From: Sphingomonadales bacterium
GTDB taxonomy: Bacteria > Pseudomonadota > Alphaproteobacteria > Sphingomonadales > Sphingomonadaceae
Direction: 5' to 3'
Assembly (NCBI GenBank): GCA_016721875.1
Contig: JADKHG010000002.1
Span: 248,001 to 312,000, forward strand
DNA: 64,000 bases
How positions within the stretch are numbered: the first letter of the stretch is position 1; each line of letters opens with the position of its first letter. Both the position numbers and the translations under genes were made by a program. This document shows, piece after piece, positions 52,902-62,275 of this stretch. The notes beneath the pieces are model-generated. The model saw only the letters and a program-made list of their open reading frames with translations. It ran no database searches and was not told where the DNA came from.

Positions 52902-54425
52902 ATGATATTCGGGCGCGTAAAGCCGCTTGATGCGATTTTGGCAACGGCAGAGAAAAAGTCGTTGCACCGGTCGCTCGGCGCATTTCAGCTTACCATGTTG
53001 GGGATCGGGGCAGTGATCGGCACCGGAATTTTCGTTCTGACCGCCGAAGCGGCACAAAAAGCTGGTCCGGGGATGATGATCTCGTTCATCATCGCGGGAC
53101 TGGTCTGTGCGGTTGCGGCACTTTGCTATGCCGAAATGTCGGCGATGGTCCCGGTTTCGGGGTCGGCTTATACTTATAGTTATGCGGTGATGGGCGAATT
53201 AATCGCGTGGATGGTTGGCTGGGCATTGATCCTGGAATATGCCGTTGCGGCTGGGGCGGTGTCGGTCGGCTGGTCAGGTTATCTGATCGGTGCAATCGAA
53301 AACTCGCTTTCAATAGATATACCTGACGCATGGGTGCTTGGGCCGTTTGACGGCGGCATCATCAATCTGCCAGCTATGATTATTGCCGGGCTGGTGACAT
53401 GGTTGCTCGTCATTGGAACGCGCGAAAGCGCGACGATCAATTCAATTTTGGTGGCGATCAAGATTGTCGCACTGACAGCCTTTGTCGTATTGGCCATTCC
53501 CGTGATGAACATGGAGAATTTTGAACCTTTTGCTCCGCTGGGCTTTGGAGGAATTGGCGCAGCGGCGGCTTCGATCTTTTTTGCCTATGTCGGATTTGAT
53601 GCCGTGTCGACGGCGGCGGAGGAGACCAAAAATCCGCAACGCAATATGCCAATCGGCCTGATCGGTTCGTTGGGGATTTGCACGATCTTCTACATGCTGG
53701 TCGCCGCAGGCGTTATAGGCTCGGTTGGCGCACAACCCGTGACCAATGCCGCCGGTGTTGCGTTGGAGCCGGGCAGCCGGGAACTGACCGCACAATGTGC
53801 TGCGATTGCCGGGCAAGCAGTCACCTGTTCCAAAGAAGCGTTGGCTTGGACCTTGCGCGAAATCGGCTGGCCACAAATTGGCAACCTTGTCGGCTTGGCC
53901 GCCATTTTGGCGCTTCCTTCGGTCATTCTGATGATGATGTTCGGGCAAACCCGCATCTTTTTTGTGATGAGCCGCGATGGTTTGTTGCCAGAGGTTTTCT
54001 CGAAAATTCATCCCAAATATAATACCCCGCATGTGATCACGGTTTTGACCGGGATTGCGGTGGCGTTGTTTGCGGCGTTTTTCCCAGTGGGTCAGCTGGC
54101 CAATATTTCCAATTCAGGAACTTTGTTTGCCTTTGCCGCGGTGTCGATTGCGGTGATGTATTTGCGCAAAACCGATCCGTCACGTCACCGGCCATTCCGC
54201 ACGCCAGCAGTTTTCGTTGTGGCACCGCTGTCGATTTTGGGCTGCCTATATCTGTTCTACAAACTGGATATAAAGAGCATTATATTGTTCGGCATCTGGG
54301 CGGTGGCCGGGCTGTTCGTCTATTATCTTTACAGCCGTTCGCGCAGCCATGTTGGTAAGGGCATTATCGAGGTTCACGAGGATGATCCCGATGCACCGCC
54401 AACATCGGTTCCACCGATCCAATAG
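52902..54425 (+). CDS. APC-family amino acid permease
   Basis: A 507-residue inner-membrane transporter with about twelve helices. LGAFQLTMLGIGAVIGTGIFVLT is the first-helix motif of the amino acid/polyamine/organocation family; SAMVPVSGSAYTYSYAVMGELIAW and FFAYVGFDAVSTAAEETKNPQRNMP are the cationic-amino-acid-transporter-like signatures. The substrate cannot be named. A terminator follows the stop. Confidence 0.9.
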   Translation: MIFGRVKPLDAILATAEKKSLHRSLGAFQLTMLGIGAVIGTGIFVLTAEAAQKAGPGMMISFIIAGLVCAVAALCYAEMSAMVPVSGSAYTYSYAVMGELIAWMVGWALILEYAVAAGAVSVGWSGYLIGAIENSLSIDIPDAWVLGPFDGGIINLPAMIIAGLVTWLLVIGTRESATINSILVAIKIVALTAFVVLAIPVMNMENFEPFAPLGFGGIGAAAASIFFAYVGFDAVSTAAEETKNPQRNMPIGLIGSLGICTIFYMLVAAGVIGSVGAQPVTNAAGVALEPGSRELTAQCAAIAGQAVTCSKEALAWTLREIGWPQIGNLVGLAAILALPSVILMMMFGQTRIFFVMSRDGLLPEVFSKIHPKYNTPHVITVLTGIAVALFAAFFPVGQLANISNSGTLFAFAAVSIAVMYLRKTDPSRHRPFRTPAVFVVAPLSILGCLYLFYKLDIKSIILFGIWAVAGLFVYYLYSRSRSHVGKGIIEVHEDDPDAPPTSVPPIQ

Positions 54426-54451
54426 GCCGAACGCAAAACAGTAAAAAGAAA

Positions 54452-54475
54452 GGGAGGCTTCGGCCTCTCTTTTTT
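54452..54475 (+). terminator. Rho-independent terminator after the permease
   Basis: GGGAGGC, loop TTCG, GCCTCTC, then TTTTTT. A seven-pair stem with a UUCG tetraloop, 27 bases after the permease stop. It may also serve the convergent MFS gene. Confidence 0.85.
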
Positions 54476-54494
54476 GTCCACCAGTGGCGCAAAC

Positions 54495-55739
54495 CTAAAG
54501 CGGCATATATTGCGTGGTGCCGGGGCGGGAGAAGAGTTTGCCGCGCTCTCCCCAGAACACCAGCAACAGAGAAGCTGTTCCACACCCCAGAAAACCAATT
54601 GAAACCGGGATCGAGGTGCCGTTGAACTGCTGCCCTATCCAGGCGCCGATCCCTGCCGCCAGCACCATCCGGACAAAGCCCTGAAAGGCAGAGGCTGCAC
54701 CAGCAAAGGCCCCAAAGGGTTGCATCGCGATTGACGAGAAATTGGCCCCAACAAACGCCGCCAGCGCCATATTGGGAATCAGCAGCAACAGGAACAGCAA
54801 CAGGCTTTGCGGTGCAATCCAGTGCCCGGCGAGCTGCGCCGCGCCCATCAGGATGAAGGCGATGACTGCGCTGTGCGATACCCGTCGCGCCCCGAACCGC
54901 TCGACAATGCGCGCGTTGGTGAAATTGCCCAGCGCCATGCCAATTCCCAAAAAGGCGGTGCAGAGCGTGAACAATTCCTTCGCGCCAAAGGCATCGGCAA
55001 TCACCTGCTGAGAACTGTTCAGGAAGCCGAACATCGCTCCCTGCAAAATGCCGCCGCCCAGCATATAGGCTATCGCCGTCCGGTGTCTAATCACGCTGTT
55101 CCAAGCCGCCAGCATCTGTCGTGGCTGCAACGGGACGACATTGGCCGGATCAAGCGATTCCGGAAAACGTATCCAGACCCACAGCGCGACAATTGCGCCT
55201 GCAACTCCAAAAAGAATGAAAATTGCGCGCCAGTCGGCAACCCACAGCACCACCTGTCCGACCGACGGTGCGAGCACCGGCACTACCATGAAGATCAGGA
55301 AGGTTGTCGACATGATCCGTGCCATCCGGTCGCCAGAAAAGCGGTCGCGGACAATCGCTGCTGCCAGCACACCCAGCCCGCCGCCACACAGGCCATGCGC
55401 GATGCGCAATCCGAGCAGCATGTCGTAACTCTGCGCCATGCCGCTTAAGATCGAGAACAACATATATCCGGCTATCGAACCGAGCAAAAGCGGGCGACGA
55501 CCGATACGGTCTGACAAGGGGCCAATAACCAGCGATCCCGCCGCATTGGCGAACAGATAGGTCGATATGACAAACTGGATATCGTTGCGGTCGGCGATTT
55601 TCAGGCCATCGGCCATGTCGGGAAAAGCAGGCAGCATGGTATCGATGGCAAAGCCATTCAGCGCCATGATCATCGCAACCATCCAGATGAATTCGCGCTC
55701 GCCTATGGTGCGTCTGTCGGTTTTCGCAGGAGATGGCAT
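54495..55739 (-). CDS. MFS drug-efflux transporter, Bcr/CflA type
   Basis: A 414-residue, twelve-helix exporter. NGFAIDTMLPAFPDMADGL, ANAAGSLVIGPLSDRIGRRPLLLGS (MFS loop motif) and LRIAHGLCGGGLGVLAAAIVRDRF are typical of the Bcr/CflA family. ATG 55739 (MPSPAKTDRR) is preferred because an earlier start would add a basic tail lacking homology. The drug or metabolite it exports is unknown. Confidence 0.88.
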   Translation of the reverse strand: MPSPAKTDRRTIGEREFIWMVAMIMALNGFAIDTMLPAFPDMADGLKIADRNDIQFVISTYLFANAAGSLVIGPLSDRIGRRPLLLGSIAGYMLFSILSGMAQSYDMLLGLRIAHGLCGGGLGVLAAAIVRDRFSGDRMARIMSTTFLIFMVVPVLAPSVGQVVLWVADWRAIFILFGVAGAIVALWVWIRFPESLDPANVVPLQPRQMLAAWNSVIRHRTAIAYMLGGGILQGAMFGFLNSSQQVIADAFGAKELFTLCTAFLGIGMALGNFTNARIVERFGARRVSHSAVIAFILMGAAQLAGHWIAPQSLLLFLLLLIPNMALAAFVGANFSSIAMQPFGAFAGAASAFQGFVRMVLAAGIGAWIGQQFNGTSIPVSIGFLGCGTASLLLVFWGERGKLFSRPGTTQYMPL

Positions 55740-55843
55740 TGGCCCCCTATGCGGACGCCGCACCGCCTTTGCCAGCATTGTTTTCAGTCGCGCAGCATTG
55801 GCAGCAGTGTTATTGCCCACGACAAGTAAATGAGGGAATAGAA

Positions 55844-57407
55844 ATGCGCATCGGACAAATCGGATGTTGGGGTTTGGCGTTTGCCGGATTTGCCTTTGCG
55901 AATTCCGCAGCAGCAGAAGTCCTCCCCGGCAGTTGTCAGGAAATCATCAATCTGCAGGATGACAGCGAAGTCGATACTGCGCGGTTGATAGAAGTCGACG
56001 GCGCAACGATCACAACACCTGTTCAGTTTGTTACTCAACTCGCTGGTGCAAAAGGAAAATTACTCATTATCAAAGGAGGTGATTTCAGCGGTTGGGATTT
56101 TGCGCCGCTCTCCAAATCCTTTGGTCCGATGTGCTTTAATCAAAGCAATCTGAAATCAACGCGTTGGGATGGCGGGAAATATGACGGCATCGGTTTCATC
56201 GAATCCGAGCTTGAGAACGCAAGTTTTCGTGATGCGTCGCTGCAGTCTATCCTGTTGCGCGTTCCCTATCTGAAATCGGTCGACATGACCGGTGCGGACC
56301 TGTCTGATGGCTGGTTTGACGGTGGCTGGGATGGCAGCATTGAAAACTGGAAAGCCGACAAGGCGCGTTTGGTCAATTTCACTTTTTCGTGCGGGATCAC
56401 GCTGGGCGACGGATGCCCGCTCGACCGCCAGAATGTCAGTTTCATCGGTGCGGACTTTAGCGGAGCGAATATTTCAAGCTACCGCCTATGGGGGCAGGGC
56501 AATTATTCGGCGGCCATTTTTGATGGCACCCGTTTCGAACCGGCCCAGATGCTCGACCTGATAAATGCAGAATTCCGCAATAACAATTTTCTGGTCGGCG
56601 GCGGCGAAGAAGTTGAATTAAATGCCGACGAAATAAACCAGATCATTCTAGACGCGACAGAAGTCCGGAAGACGAATGACAGTCAACCGTTTGATAGTAC
56701 AAAAGCCAGATCGAGCGCCGAAAAGGATATTTGCGGCGAATATGCGGCTGATGTGCGCGCGCTCGACCGGCGCATGGCATCGCTTTATGCTACGATCCGC
56801 CCGAAATATCCGGCAATTGCTTCGGGGTCAAAAAACTTGGATTGCGAACAGGAACAGTTGTGCCGATCGTGCGTGCCTGCTCTCCGCCTATCAAAAGCGT
56901 GTTTCACAGTTAATGGTCAGCATCGGCGAGCCTGAGGTGATCTCCCCGGGGACCAGCGCGTTGTTCATCAACGACACGCTCGAACTGAGTGATGCGTTTC
57001 GCAGCAGCGGGCTTTTTCGCAAAATCACCCCGGTTCTTGTCGGAGCATCTTCTGCCGAAGCCCTGCTAACCCGGGAGCGGGATGGTCGTTATTCCATAAC
57101 CGGCGAAGCCGTTGGTGCGAATGCTCATCTCTGTTCAGTTGATGGCCAAGGATTGCGTTTCGATCCGCGAACGGGCTGGTTTGCAGGGCCAAGCGAAAAT
57201 GGTCCGATGCGTCGTGCCGCTGTCTTTCGCTCCTTTGACGATAGGATCGAGTTTCCGGGCGATGGACATGCGGATGACACTGAATTTCCCGGTAGTGGTG
57301 ATTATGTGAGCTGTGGTGCACGCGCGGTCCTGCCGGAATTGCGTCAGATCGACGTCGATGCCGCCCTGCTCGATCAGCGGGCGAAAGCCTATTCCGAAGG
57401 CGATTGA
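55844..57407 (+). CDS. Exported pentapeptide-repeat protein with LprI-like C-terminal part, frameshifted
   Basis: About 520 residues when rejoined. It starts MRIGQIGCWGLAFAGFAFANSAAA (signal peptide). Residues about 95-250 hold pentapeptide-like A(D/N)LS-type repeats (MCFNQSNLKSTRW, ESELENASFRDASLQS, DMTGADLSDGWFD, FIGADFSGANISS). Then comes CGEYAADVRALDRRMASLYATIRPKYP and, in another frame, CADRACLLSAYQKRVSQL, which together look like the DUF1311/LprI domain. A further 150 residues with no recognised fold end in QIDVDAALLDQR. The frame shifts near 56845-56865, possibly with some codons lost. Function unknown; LprI proteins of mycobacteria inhibit lysozyme. dinB follows 12 bases later. Confidence 0.72.
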
Positions 57408-57419
57408 TGGTCTTCAGCG

Positions 57420-58553
57420 ATGGACCAGGAAGACATCCGCAAAATAATCCACGTCGATATGGACGCCTTTTATGCGTCGGTGGAGCAGCGCGACAATCCG
57501 GAGCTGAAGGGAAAACCGGTTGCAGTCGGCGGATCTTCCAAACGCGGCGTAGTCGCGGCGGCAAGCTATGAAGCACGGGCCTTTGGCGTGCGCTCAGCAA
57601 TGCCTTCAGTCACTGCGCTACGCAAATGCCCCGACCTGATTTTCGTCAAACCGCGTTTCGAGGCCTACCGCGCGGTGTCTGGAAAAATCAGAGAGATTTT
57701 CGCACGGCACACCGATTTGATCGAGCCGCTTGCGCTGGATGAGGCTTATCTGGATGTCACTGAAGACAAACAAGGCATTGGCTCCGCCGTTCGCATCGCC
57801 AAAAAAATTCGCGCCGATATCCGTGCTGAAACAGGCCTGACCGCCAGCGCAGGTGTCAGTTACAACAAATTTATCGCAAAACTAGCGAGCGATCAGAACA
57901 AGCCCGATGGCCTTTGCGTCATTTTGCCTGAGCAGGGTGAGGCGTTTGTCGCGGCTTTGCCGGTACGCCGCTTTCATGGCGTCGGGCCGCGGACCGCCGA
58001 GAAAATGGAACGGCTGGGAATCACGACCGGGGCCGACCTTCGGGCGCGGAGCGAAGAATGGCTGCAGGCCAATTTTGGCAGTTCGGGAAGTTATCTGTAC
58101 AAGGCTGCACGGGGCATCGACCACCGCCGTGTAAATCCTAGCCGGGAACGCAAATCCATTGGCGGTGAACTCACCTATTTCGAAGACAAGCAAGCTGATC
58201 AGGATTTGCGCACCGCGCTTGACGAAATCATCGACATTGTCTGGGGACGGATCGAGCGCAGCGGGGCAGTGGGTAAAACGATAACGCTGAAAGTGCGCTA
58301 TTCCGATTTCAGGACTATCACCCGATCCCGTTCCCCCGGCCATGTCGTCACGCAAAGGCAAGAATTTGCAGCGATCGGCCATATATTGCTCGATGCTATC
58401 TTGCCTGCGACGATGGGCATCCGATTGCTGGGGTTAACGCTGTCCGGTCTTTCCGATGCTGATCCTAAGGGCGATAGTGATCGAACAGAACCGTCGAACG
58501 CTGGACCGGAAGAAGAGCAGCAACAATTTGCCTTTCCAGATATTGAAAATTGA
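57420..58553 (+). CDS. dinB: DNA polymerase IV
   Basis: Y-family translesion polymerase of 377 residues. IIHVDMDAFYASVEQRDNPEL holds the first catalytic aspartate; VVAAASYEARAFGVRSAMP, LDEAYLDVT (catalytic D-E) and TASAGVSYNKFIAKLASDQNKPDG are family motifs. The helix-hairpin region RRFHGVGPRTAEKMERLGI and the little-finger domain follow. The last residues (QQQFAFPDIEN) resemble a beta-clamp-binding tail. No LexA box was recognised upstream. The frame is intact. Confidence 0.96.
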   Translation: MDQEDIRKIIHVDMDAFYASVEQRDNPELKGKPVAVGGSSKRGVVAAASYEARAFGVRSAMPSVTALRKCPDLIFVKPRFEAYRAVSGKIREIFARHTDLIEPLALDEAYLDVTEDKQGIGSAVRIAKKIRADIRAETGLTASAGVSYNKFIAKLASDQNKPDGLCVILPEQGEAFVAALPVRRFHGVGPRTAEKMERLGITTGADLRARSEEWLQANFGSSGSYLYKAARGIDHRRVNPSRERKSIGGELTYFEDKQADQDLRTALDEIIDIVWGRIERSGAVGKTITLKVRYSDFRTITRSRSPGHVVTQRQEFAAIGHILLDAILPATMGIRLLGLTLSGLSDADPKGDSDRTEPSNAGPEEEQQQFAFPDIEN

Positions 58554-58609
58554 AGATTTAGTTCACATATCAGAGAACCGTATCACACCAGCAACACAGG
58601 ACGCGAAAT

Positions 58610-59245
58610 ATGGCCCGCCCCCAGACCGATATTGACGCCACCAAACAGGAACTGCTCGACATCGTTGAAGCAATGGTCGCAAAGCGCGGCGCTGTTGAAA
58701 TTACGGTCAACGAATTGGCCGCCGAGGCCGGAATGTCACCTTCCAATCTCTATCGTTTTTTCGAAAATAAAGAGGCGATTTTGGAGGCAGCCGCCGAACG
58801 CTGGTTCGCGCCAAAAATCGCGATCATGGAAGAGGTGGTGGCTCTGCCATTGCCGGCGCATGAAAAACTCTATCAGTTTTTCGTACGCCGCTATCGTTTA
58901 TCCTGCCAACAACTTGCAGCCCCCCAGCTTTTTCAAAGCTATATGGAATTGGGAGCGCAGCATTTCGAGGTTGTGCGTGGCTATGTCGATCTCGGTGACC
59001 ATTATCTTGCGATCATCGTTGCTGAAGCCATGGAGCAGGGCTTTTTCACCGACCTGACGATTGACGAGACCGTGTCGTTGATCAATCAGATGGTGCATGT
59101 TTATTGCAACCCGGAAGTGCTGGTTTTTCTGGCGCATAAAATGTCGGAAAATAAGCTGTCGCTCATTGTCGATGCTATTTTCGCAGGATTGGGGCAGGGG
59201 GCAAAGCCGGTTGCCGATGTGCCCAATATTAAGGTCGTCAGCTGA
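58610..59245 (+). CDS. TetR-family transcriptional regulator
   Basis: A 211-residue regulator. The N-terminal helix-turn-helix is VEITVNELAAEAGMSPSNLYRFFENKEAILEAAAERWF at about residues 28-65; the rest is an all-helical ligand domain. It follows dinB by 56 bases on the same strand, but its targets are not obvious. An efflux permease lies at the far end of the window, too far to link. Confidence 0.9.
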   Translation: MARPQTDIDATKQELLDIVEAMVAKRGAVEITVNELAAEAGMSPSNLYRFFENKEAILEAAAERWFAPKIAIMEEVVALPLPAHEKLYQFFVRRYRLSCQQLAAPQLFQSYMELGAQHFEVVRGYVDLGDHYLAIIVAEAMEQGFFTDLTIDETVSLINQMVHVYCNPEVLVFLAHKMSENKLSLIVDAIFAGLGQGAKPVADVPNIKVVS

Positions 59246-59307
59246 AGGTCCCGATTTGGGCTTGTCTCTCGAAGGAAGCTCTGGCAAAGGCCCGCGCCTG
59301 ACATAGT

Positions 59308-59382
59308 GGGCGATTAGCTCAGCGGTAGAGCACACCCTTCACACGGGTGGGGCCACAAGTTCGATCCTTGTATCGCCCACCA
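59308..59382 (+). tRNA. tRNA-Val (CAC)
   Basis: Acceptor GGGCGAT pairs with ATCGCCC, the D arm is AGCTCAGCGGTAGAGC, the anticodon loop CTTCACACG has CAC, the T loop is GTTCGATC, and CCA is encoded. Length is 75 bases. Confidence 0.96.
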
Positions 59383-59493
59383 TTTTTCAGCGCCTCATAC
59401 TCCCGAACGTGCTGCCGATATTGATCGTGGCAATGCTTGACGTGTGCTTTTGGCTCCCGCAACGCGGTAAGCAATTTCAGGGAGGATTCGCAC

Positions 59494-60474
59494 ATGAAAA
59501 CCCGCATCACCGAAATGCTTGGTATCCAGCACCCGATCATTCAGGGCGGCATGCATTATGTTGGCTATGCCGAGATGGCGGCCGCCGTATCGAATGCAGG
59601 TGGGCTTGGAATTATCACCGGCCTGACGCAGCGCACGCCGCAGGATCTGGCGAACGAAATCGCGCGTTGCCGTGATATGACCGACAAGCCTTTCGGCGTA
59701 AATGTTACCTTCCTGCCAACGGTCAACGCCCCTGATTATCCCGCGATCATGAAGGTTATTATCGATGGTGGAGTGAAGGCTGTTGAAACCGCCGGCAACA
59801 ACCCGGTTGCGGTCCTGCCCTACCTCAAAGACGCCGGGATCAAGGTAATCCACAAATGCACCGCCGTGCGCCACGCGTTGAAGGCACAGGCGATTGGCTG
59901 CGATGCTGTGTCGGTCGATGGTTTTGAATGCGGCGGGCATCCGGGCGAAGACGATGTTCCCAATTTCATATTGTTGCCACGGGCCGCCGATGAACTGGAA
60001 ATCCCATTTGTTGCATCAGGCGGCATGGCCGACGGCCGCAGTCTGGTTGCTGCACTGGCGTTGGGCGCGGAAGGCATGAATATGGGCACGCGTTTTCTTG
60101 CGACCAAAGAAGCGCCCGTGCACAATAATGTGAAGGCAGCCATTGTCGCGGCATCCGAACTCGACACCCGTCTGGTCATGCGTCCGCTGCGCAATACCGA
60201 ACGCGTGCTGACCAACAGCGCGGTTGAGGAACTGTTACGCAAGGAACGCGAACTGGGTTCGAACCTGAAGTTTGAAGATATTATGAGTGAAGTGGTCGGC
60301 GTTTATCCAAGAATCATGAAGGACGGCGAAATGGAAGCCGGGGCCTGGAGCTGCGGTATGGTCGCTGGCTTGATAAACGACATCCCGACCTGCAAGGAAT
60401 TGATCGACCGGATCATGGCCGAGGCGGAGGATATCATTCGCAAGCGGCTGCCAGGGTTTGATAGCGCGGGTTGA
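59494..60474 (+). CDS. Nitronate monooxygenase / 2-nitropropane dioxygenase family
   Basis: A 326-residue FMN enzyme of the NMO family. IQHPIIQGGMHYVGYAEMAAAVSNAGGLGIITG is the FMN-binding N-terminus; GCDAVSVDGFECGGHPGEDDVPNFILLPRAAD carries the catalytic-type histidine, and PFVASGGMADGRSLVAALALGAEGMNMGTRFLATKE binds phosphate. ATG 59494 follows GGGAGGA. True nitronate activity is not proven; some members act as enoyl-ACP reductase-like or unknown oxidases. Confidence 0.92.
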   Translation: MKTRITEMLGIQHPIIQGGMHYVGYAEMAAAVSNAGGLGIITGLTQRTPQDLANEIARCRDMTDKPFGVNVTFLPTVNAPDYPAIMKVIIDGGVKAVETAGNNPVAVLPYLKDAGIKVIHKCTAVRHALKAQAIGCDAVSVDGFECGGHPGEDDVPNFILLPRAADELEIPFVASGGMADGRSLVAALALGAEGMNMGTRFLATKEAPVHNNVKAAIVAASELDTRLVMRPLRNTERVLTNSAVEELLRKERELGSNLKFEDIMSEVVGVYPRIMKDGEMEAGAWSCGMVAGLINDIPTCKELIDRIMAEAEDIIRKRLPGFDSAG

Positions 60475-60505
60475 GTGCTTCGCCGGGAAAGGGCAATATG
60501 TCCAA

Positions 60506-60889
60506 ATGGAAAATCCTTTCCTCGATGACGGCCCCGATATCGCCGGTGCATTAGCCGATGTCGCGCATATAGCCGATTTGTTGCAGCAGGCGGCGCGCGA
60601 GGGGCGTGCGGTGAGCTATTCCGAATTGCTGATGATGCTGGGATTTCGGTTCACCCGTCCGAACATGCGCGCACTGTGCAAAACGCTCGATGCGGTTGAC
60701 CGCGAGGCAGCTGCCCGAGGCGAACCACCCTTGGCTCCGCTGGTTGTGCGCGAAAGTGACCGGCTGCCGGGGCAGGGTTGGTGGGTGTCGCGGCGCGATT
60801 ATCAGGGAGACTGGTCAGGCACCGAGGCGCGATCCTATCTGGCAGGGCACCAGCAAAGGGCGTTCGATTTTTGGAATGACCGGCCCTGA
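60506..60889 (+). CDS. Conserved hypothetical protein
   Basis: A 127-residue protein beginning MENPFLDDGPDIAGALADV. It has a helical first half (HIADLLQQAAREGRAVSYSELLMMLGFRFTRPNMRALCKTLDAVDREA) and a second part with PPLAPLVVRESDRLPGQGWWVSR. The middle looks like a small winged-helix fold, similar in feel to alkyltransferase C-terminal modules, but there is no catalytic cysteine motif. No function assigned. An earlier in-frame start overlaps the monooxygenase gene. Confidence 0.65.
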   Translation: MENPFLDDGPDIAGALADVAHIADLLQQAAREGRAVSYSELLMMLGFRFTRPNMRALCKTLDAVDREAAARGEPPLAPLVVRESDRLPGQGWWVSRRDYQGDWSGTEARSYLAGHQQRAFDFWNDRP

Positions 60890-60937
60890 CTCAAGCAAGC
60901 CCTTGTCTTGCCGCTTCATTCGCTCCACAAAACAGAT

Positions 60938-62275
60938 ATGGAGGAGCTTCAGCTTAAACTTGCGCTTGTGATGGAACCGGCAGGGGTCGGAACGGGACCT
61001 ATATCCGGGCTCATCCGCCTATCGGGCGGTGCCAATATGGAAAGCTGGTCGTTCGATTTTGCGGAACAGGGATTTGTGTTGCGGCGCGCGCCTTCGGCGG
61101 CGTTCATGGAAGGGCGGGCGTTCGGGCATGATGTCGAAGCAGCGCTGGTAAGGGCTGCGGTCGCCGCTGGTGTCACCGCCCCGTCCGTCGTCGCCGAGCT
61201 TCGATCCGAAGATGGCCTCGGCACCGGATATATCATGCGTCGGGTCGAGGCCGAGGTTAGTCCTGCGAAAATTCTCGCTTCACCGGCACCGAGCTTGCTG
61301 GATGACATCGCGCTGGAGTTGGCGCGGATACATGCGATCCAGCCGCGTCCCGACATTGCCATTCCTATCATGGACACTGCTGCGGCAGTCGCCGAATTGA
61401 AATCCCGCTTTCTCTTTTATGGTGGCGATCGTCCGATCATCGCACTGGCCCTACGCTGGTGCGAAACCAATATGCCCGCAGTGGTAGAGCCGGTCCTGGT
61501 GCATGGCGATTTCCGCATGGGCAATCTGATGGCAGATGCCAACGGATTGGCGGCTGTGCTGGACTGGGAACTGGCGCATTGGGGCGATGCGCATGAGGAT
61601 CTGGCTTATGGTTGCATGGCGGTATGGCGCTTTGGCCATTACCATCGGCCCGCCTTTGGATTGGGCAGCCTTGACGCCTATTTTGCCGCCTATGAAAAGC
61701 ACAGCGGCAGCAAGGTGGACTGGGAGCGGTTCCGTTTCTGGCTGGTGTATCGGACGCTCTGGTGGGCGCTTGGTTGCCTGCAAATGACGTCGATCTGGCG
61801 CAGCGGTGCGGACCGAAGCCTTGAGCGTGCGGTTATTGGCCGCCGGACCAGCGAGAATGAACTCGACCTGCTTTTGCTGCTCGAAGCCGATGCCCCCGAA
61901 GCCCAACGCCGTGCCGTCGAATTCCGCGATCCTGTTGCAATACCCGCAGAGGGTGAGCCCAATGCGTTCGAGCTGATCGAGGCACTGCGCGAATGGATCG
62001 ATACCGATATCAAATCCAAAGCGACCGGACGCGACCGCTTCCTGGCGGCGGTGGCGATGAATGCGCTTTCTATAATTGGTAGGGAACAGTCTTGTCCGGT
62101 ATCGGCGCAGGATACGCAATTGGCGGAGGACTTACTTTCCGGAGCGAAAGATATTCGAACGCCCGGCCTGCTTTCCCATCTGCGGTCGCTTGCTTTGCAG
62201 AAAATCGCGATCGATGGACCGAAATATGCGTCGTTTGCCGAAGCCCGGCGATTGTGGTGCGAGGACGCTGGCTAA
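60938..62275 (+). CDS. APH-like phosphotransferase fused to a DUF6285-type domain
   Basis: A 445-residue protein. Residues about 20-330 form an aminoglycoside-phosphotransferase-like kinase with the Brenner motif VEPVLVHGDFRMGNLMADANGLAAVLDWELAHWGDAHEDLAYG (catalytic H-G-D, metal D-W-E). Members of this group usually accompany acyl-CoA dehydrogenases and may phosphorylate hydroxyacyl-CoA. The last 110 residues (ELIEALREWIDTDI, FLAAVAMNALSIIGREQ) resemble DUF6285, which is often a separate gene next to such kinases. ATG 60938 is preferred as the alignment begins there. Aminoglycoside resistance is unlikely. Confidence 0.82.
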   Translation: MEELQLKLALVMEPAGVGTGPISGLIRLSGGANMESWSFDFAEQGFVLRRAPSAAFMEGRAFGHDVEAALVRAAVAAGVTAPSVVAELRSEDGLGTGYIMRRVEAEVSPAKILASPAPSLLDDIALELARIHAIQPRPDIAIPIMDTAAAVAELKSRFLFYGGDRPIIALALRWCETNMPAVVEPVLVHGDFRMGNLMADANGLAAVLDWELAHWGDAHEDLAYGCMAVWRFGHYHRPAFGLGSLDAYFAAYEKHSGSKVDWERFRFWLVYRTLWWALGCLQMTSIWRSGADRSLERAVIGRRTSENELDLLLLLEADAPEAQRRAVEFRDPVAIPAEGEPNAFELIEALREWIDTDIKSKATGRDRFLAAVAMNALSIIGREQSCPVSAQDTQLAEDLLSGAKDIRTPGLLSHLRSLALQKIAIDGPKYASFAEARRLWCEDAG

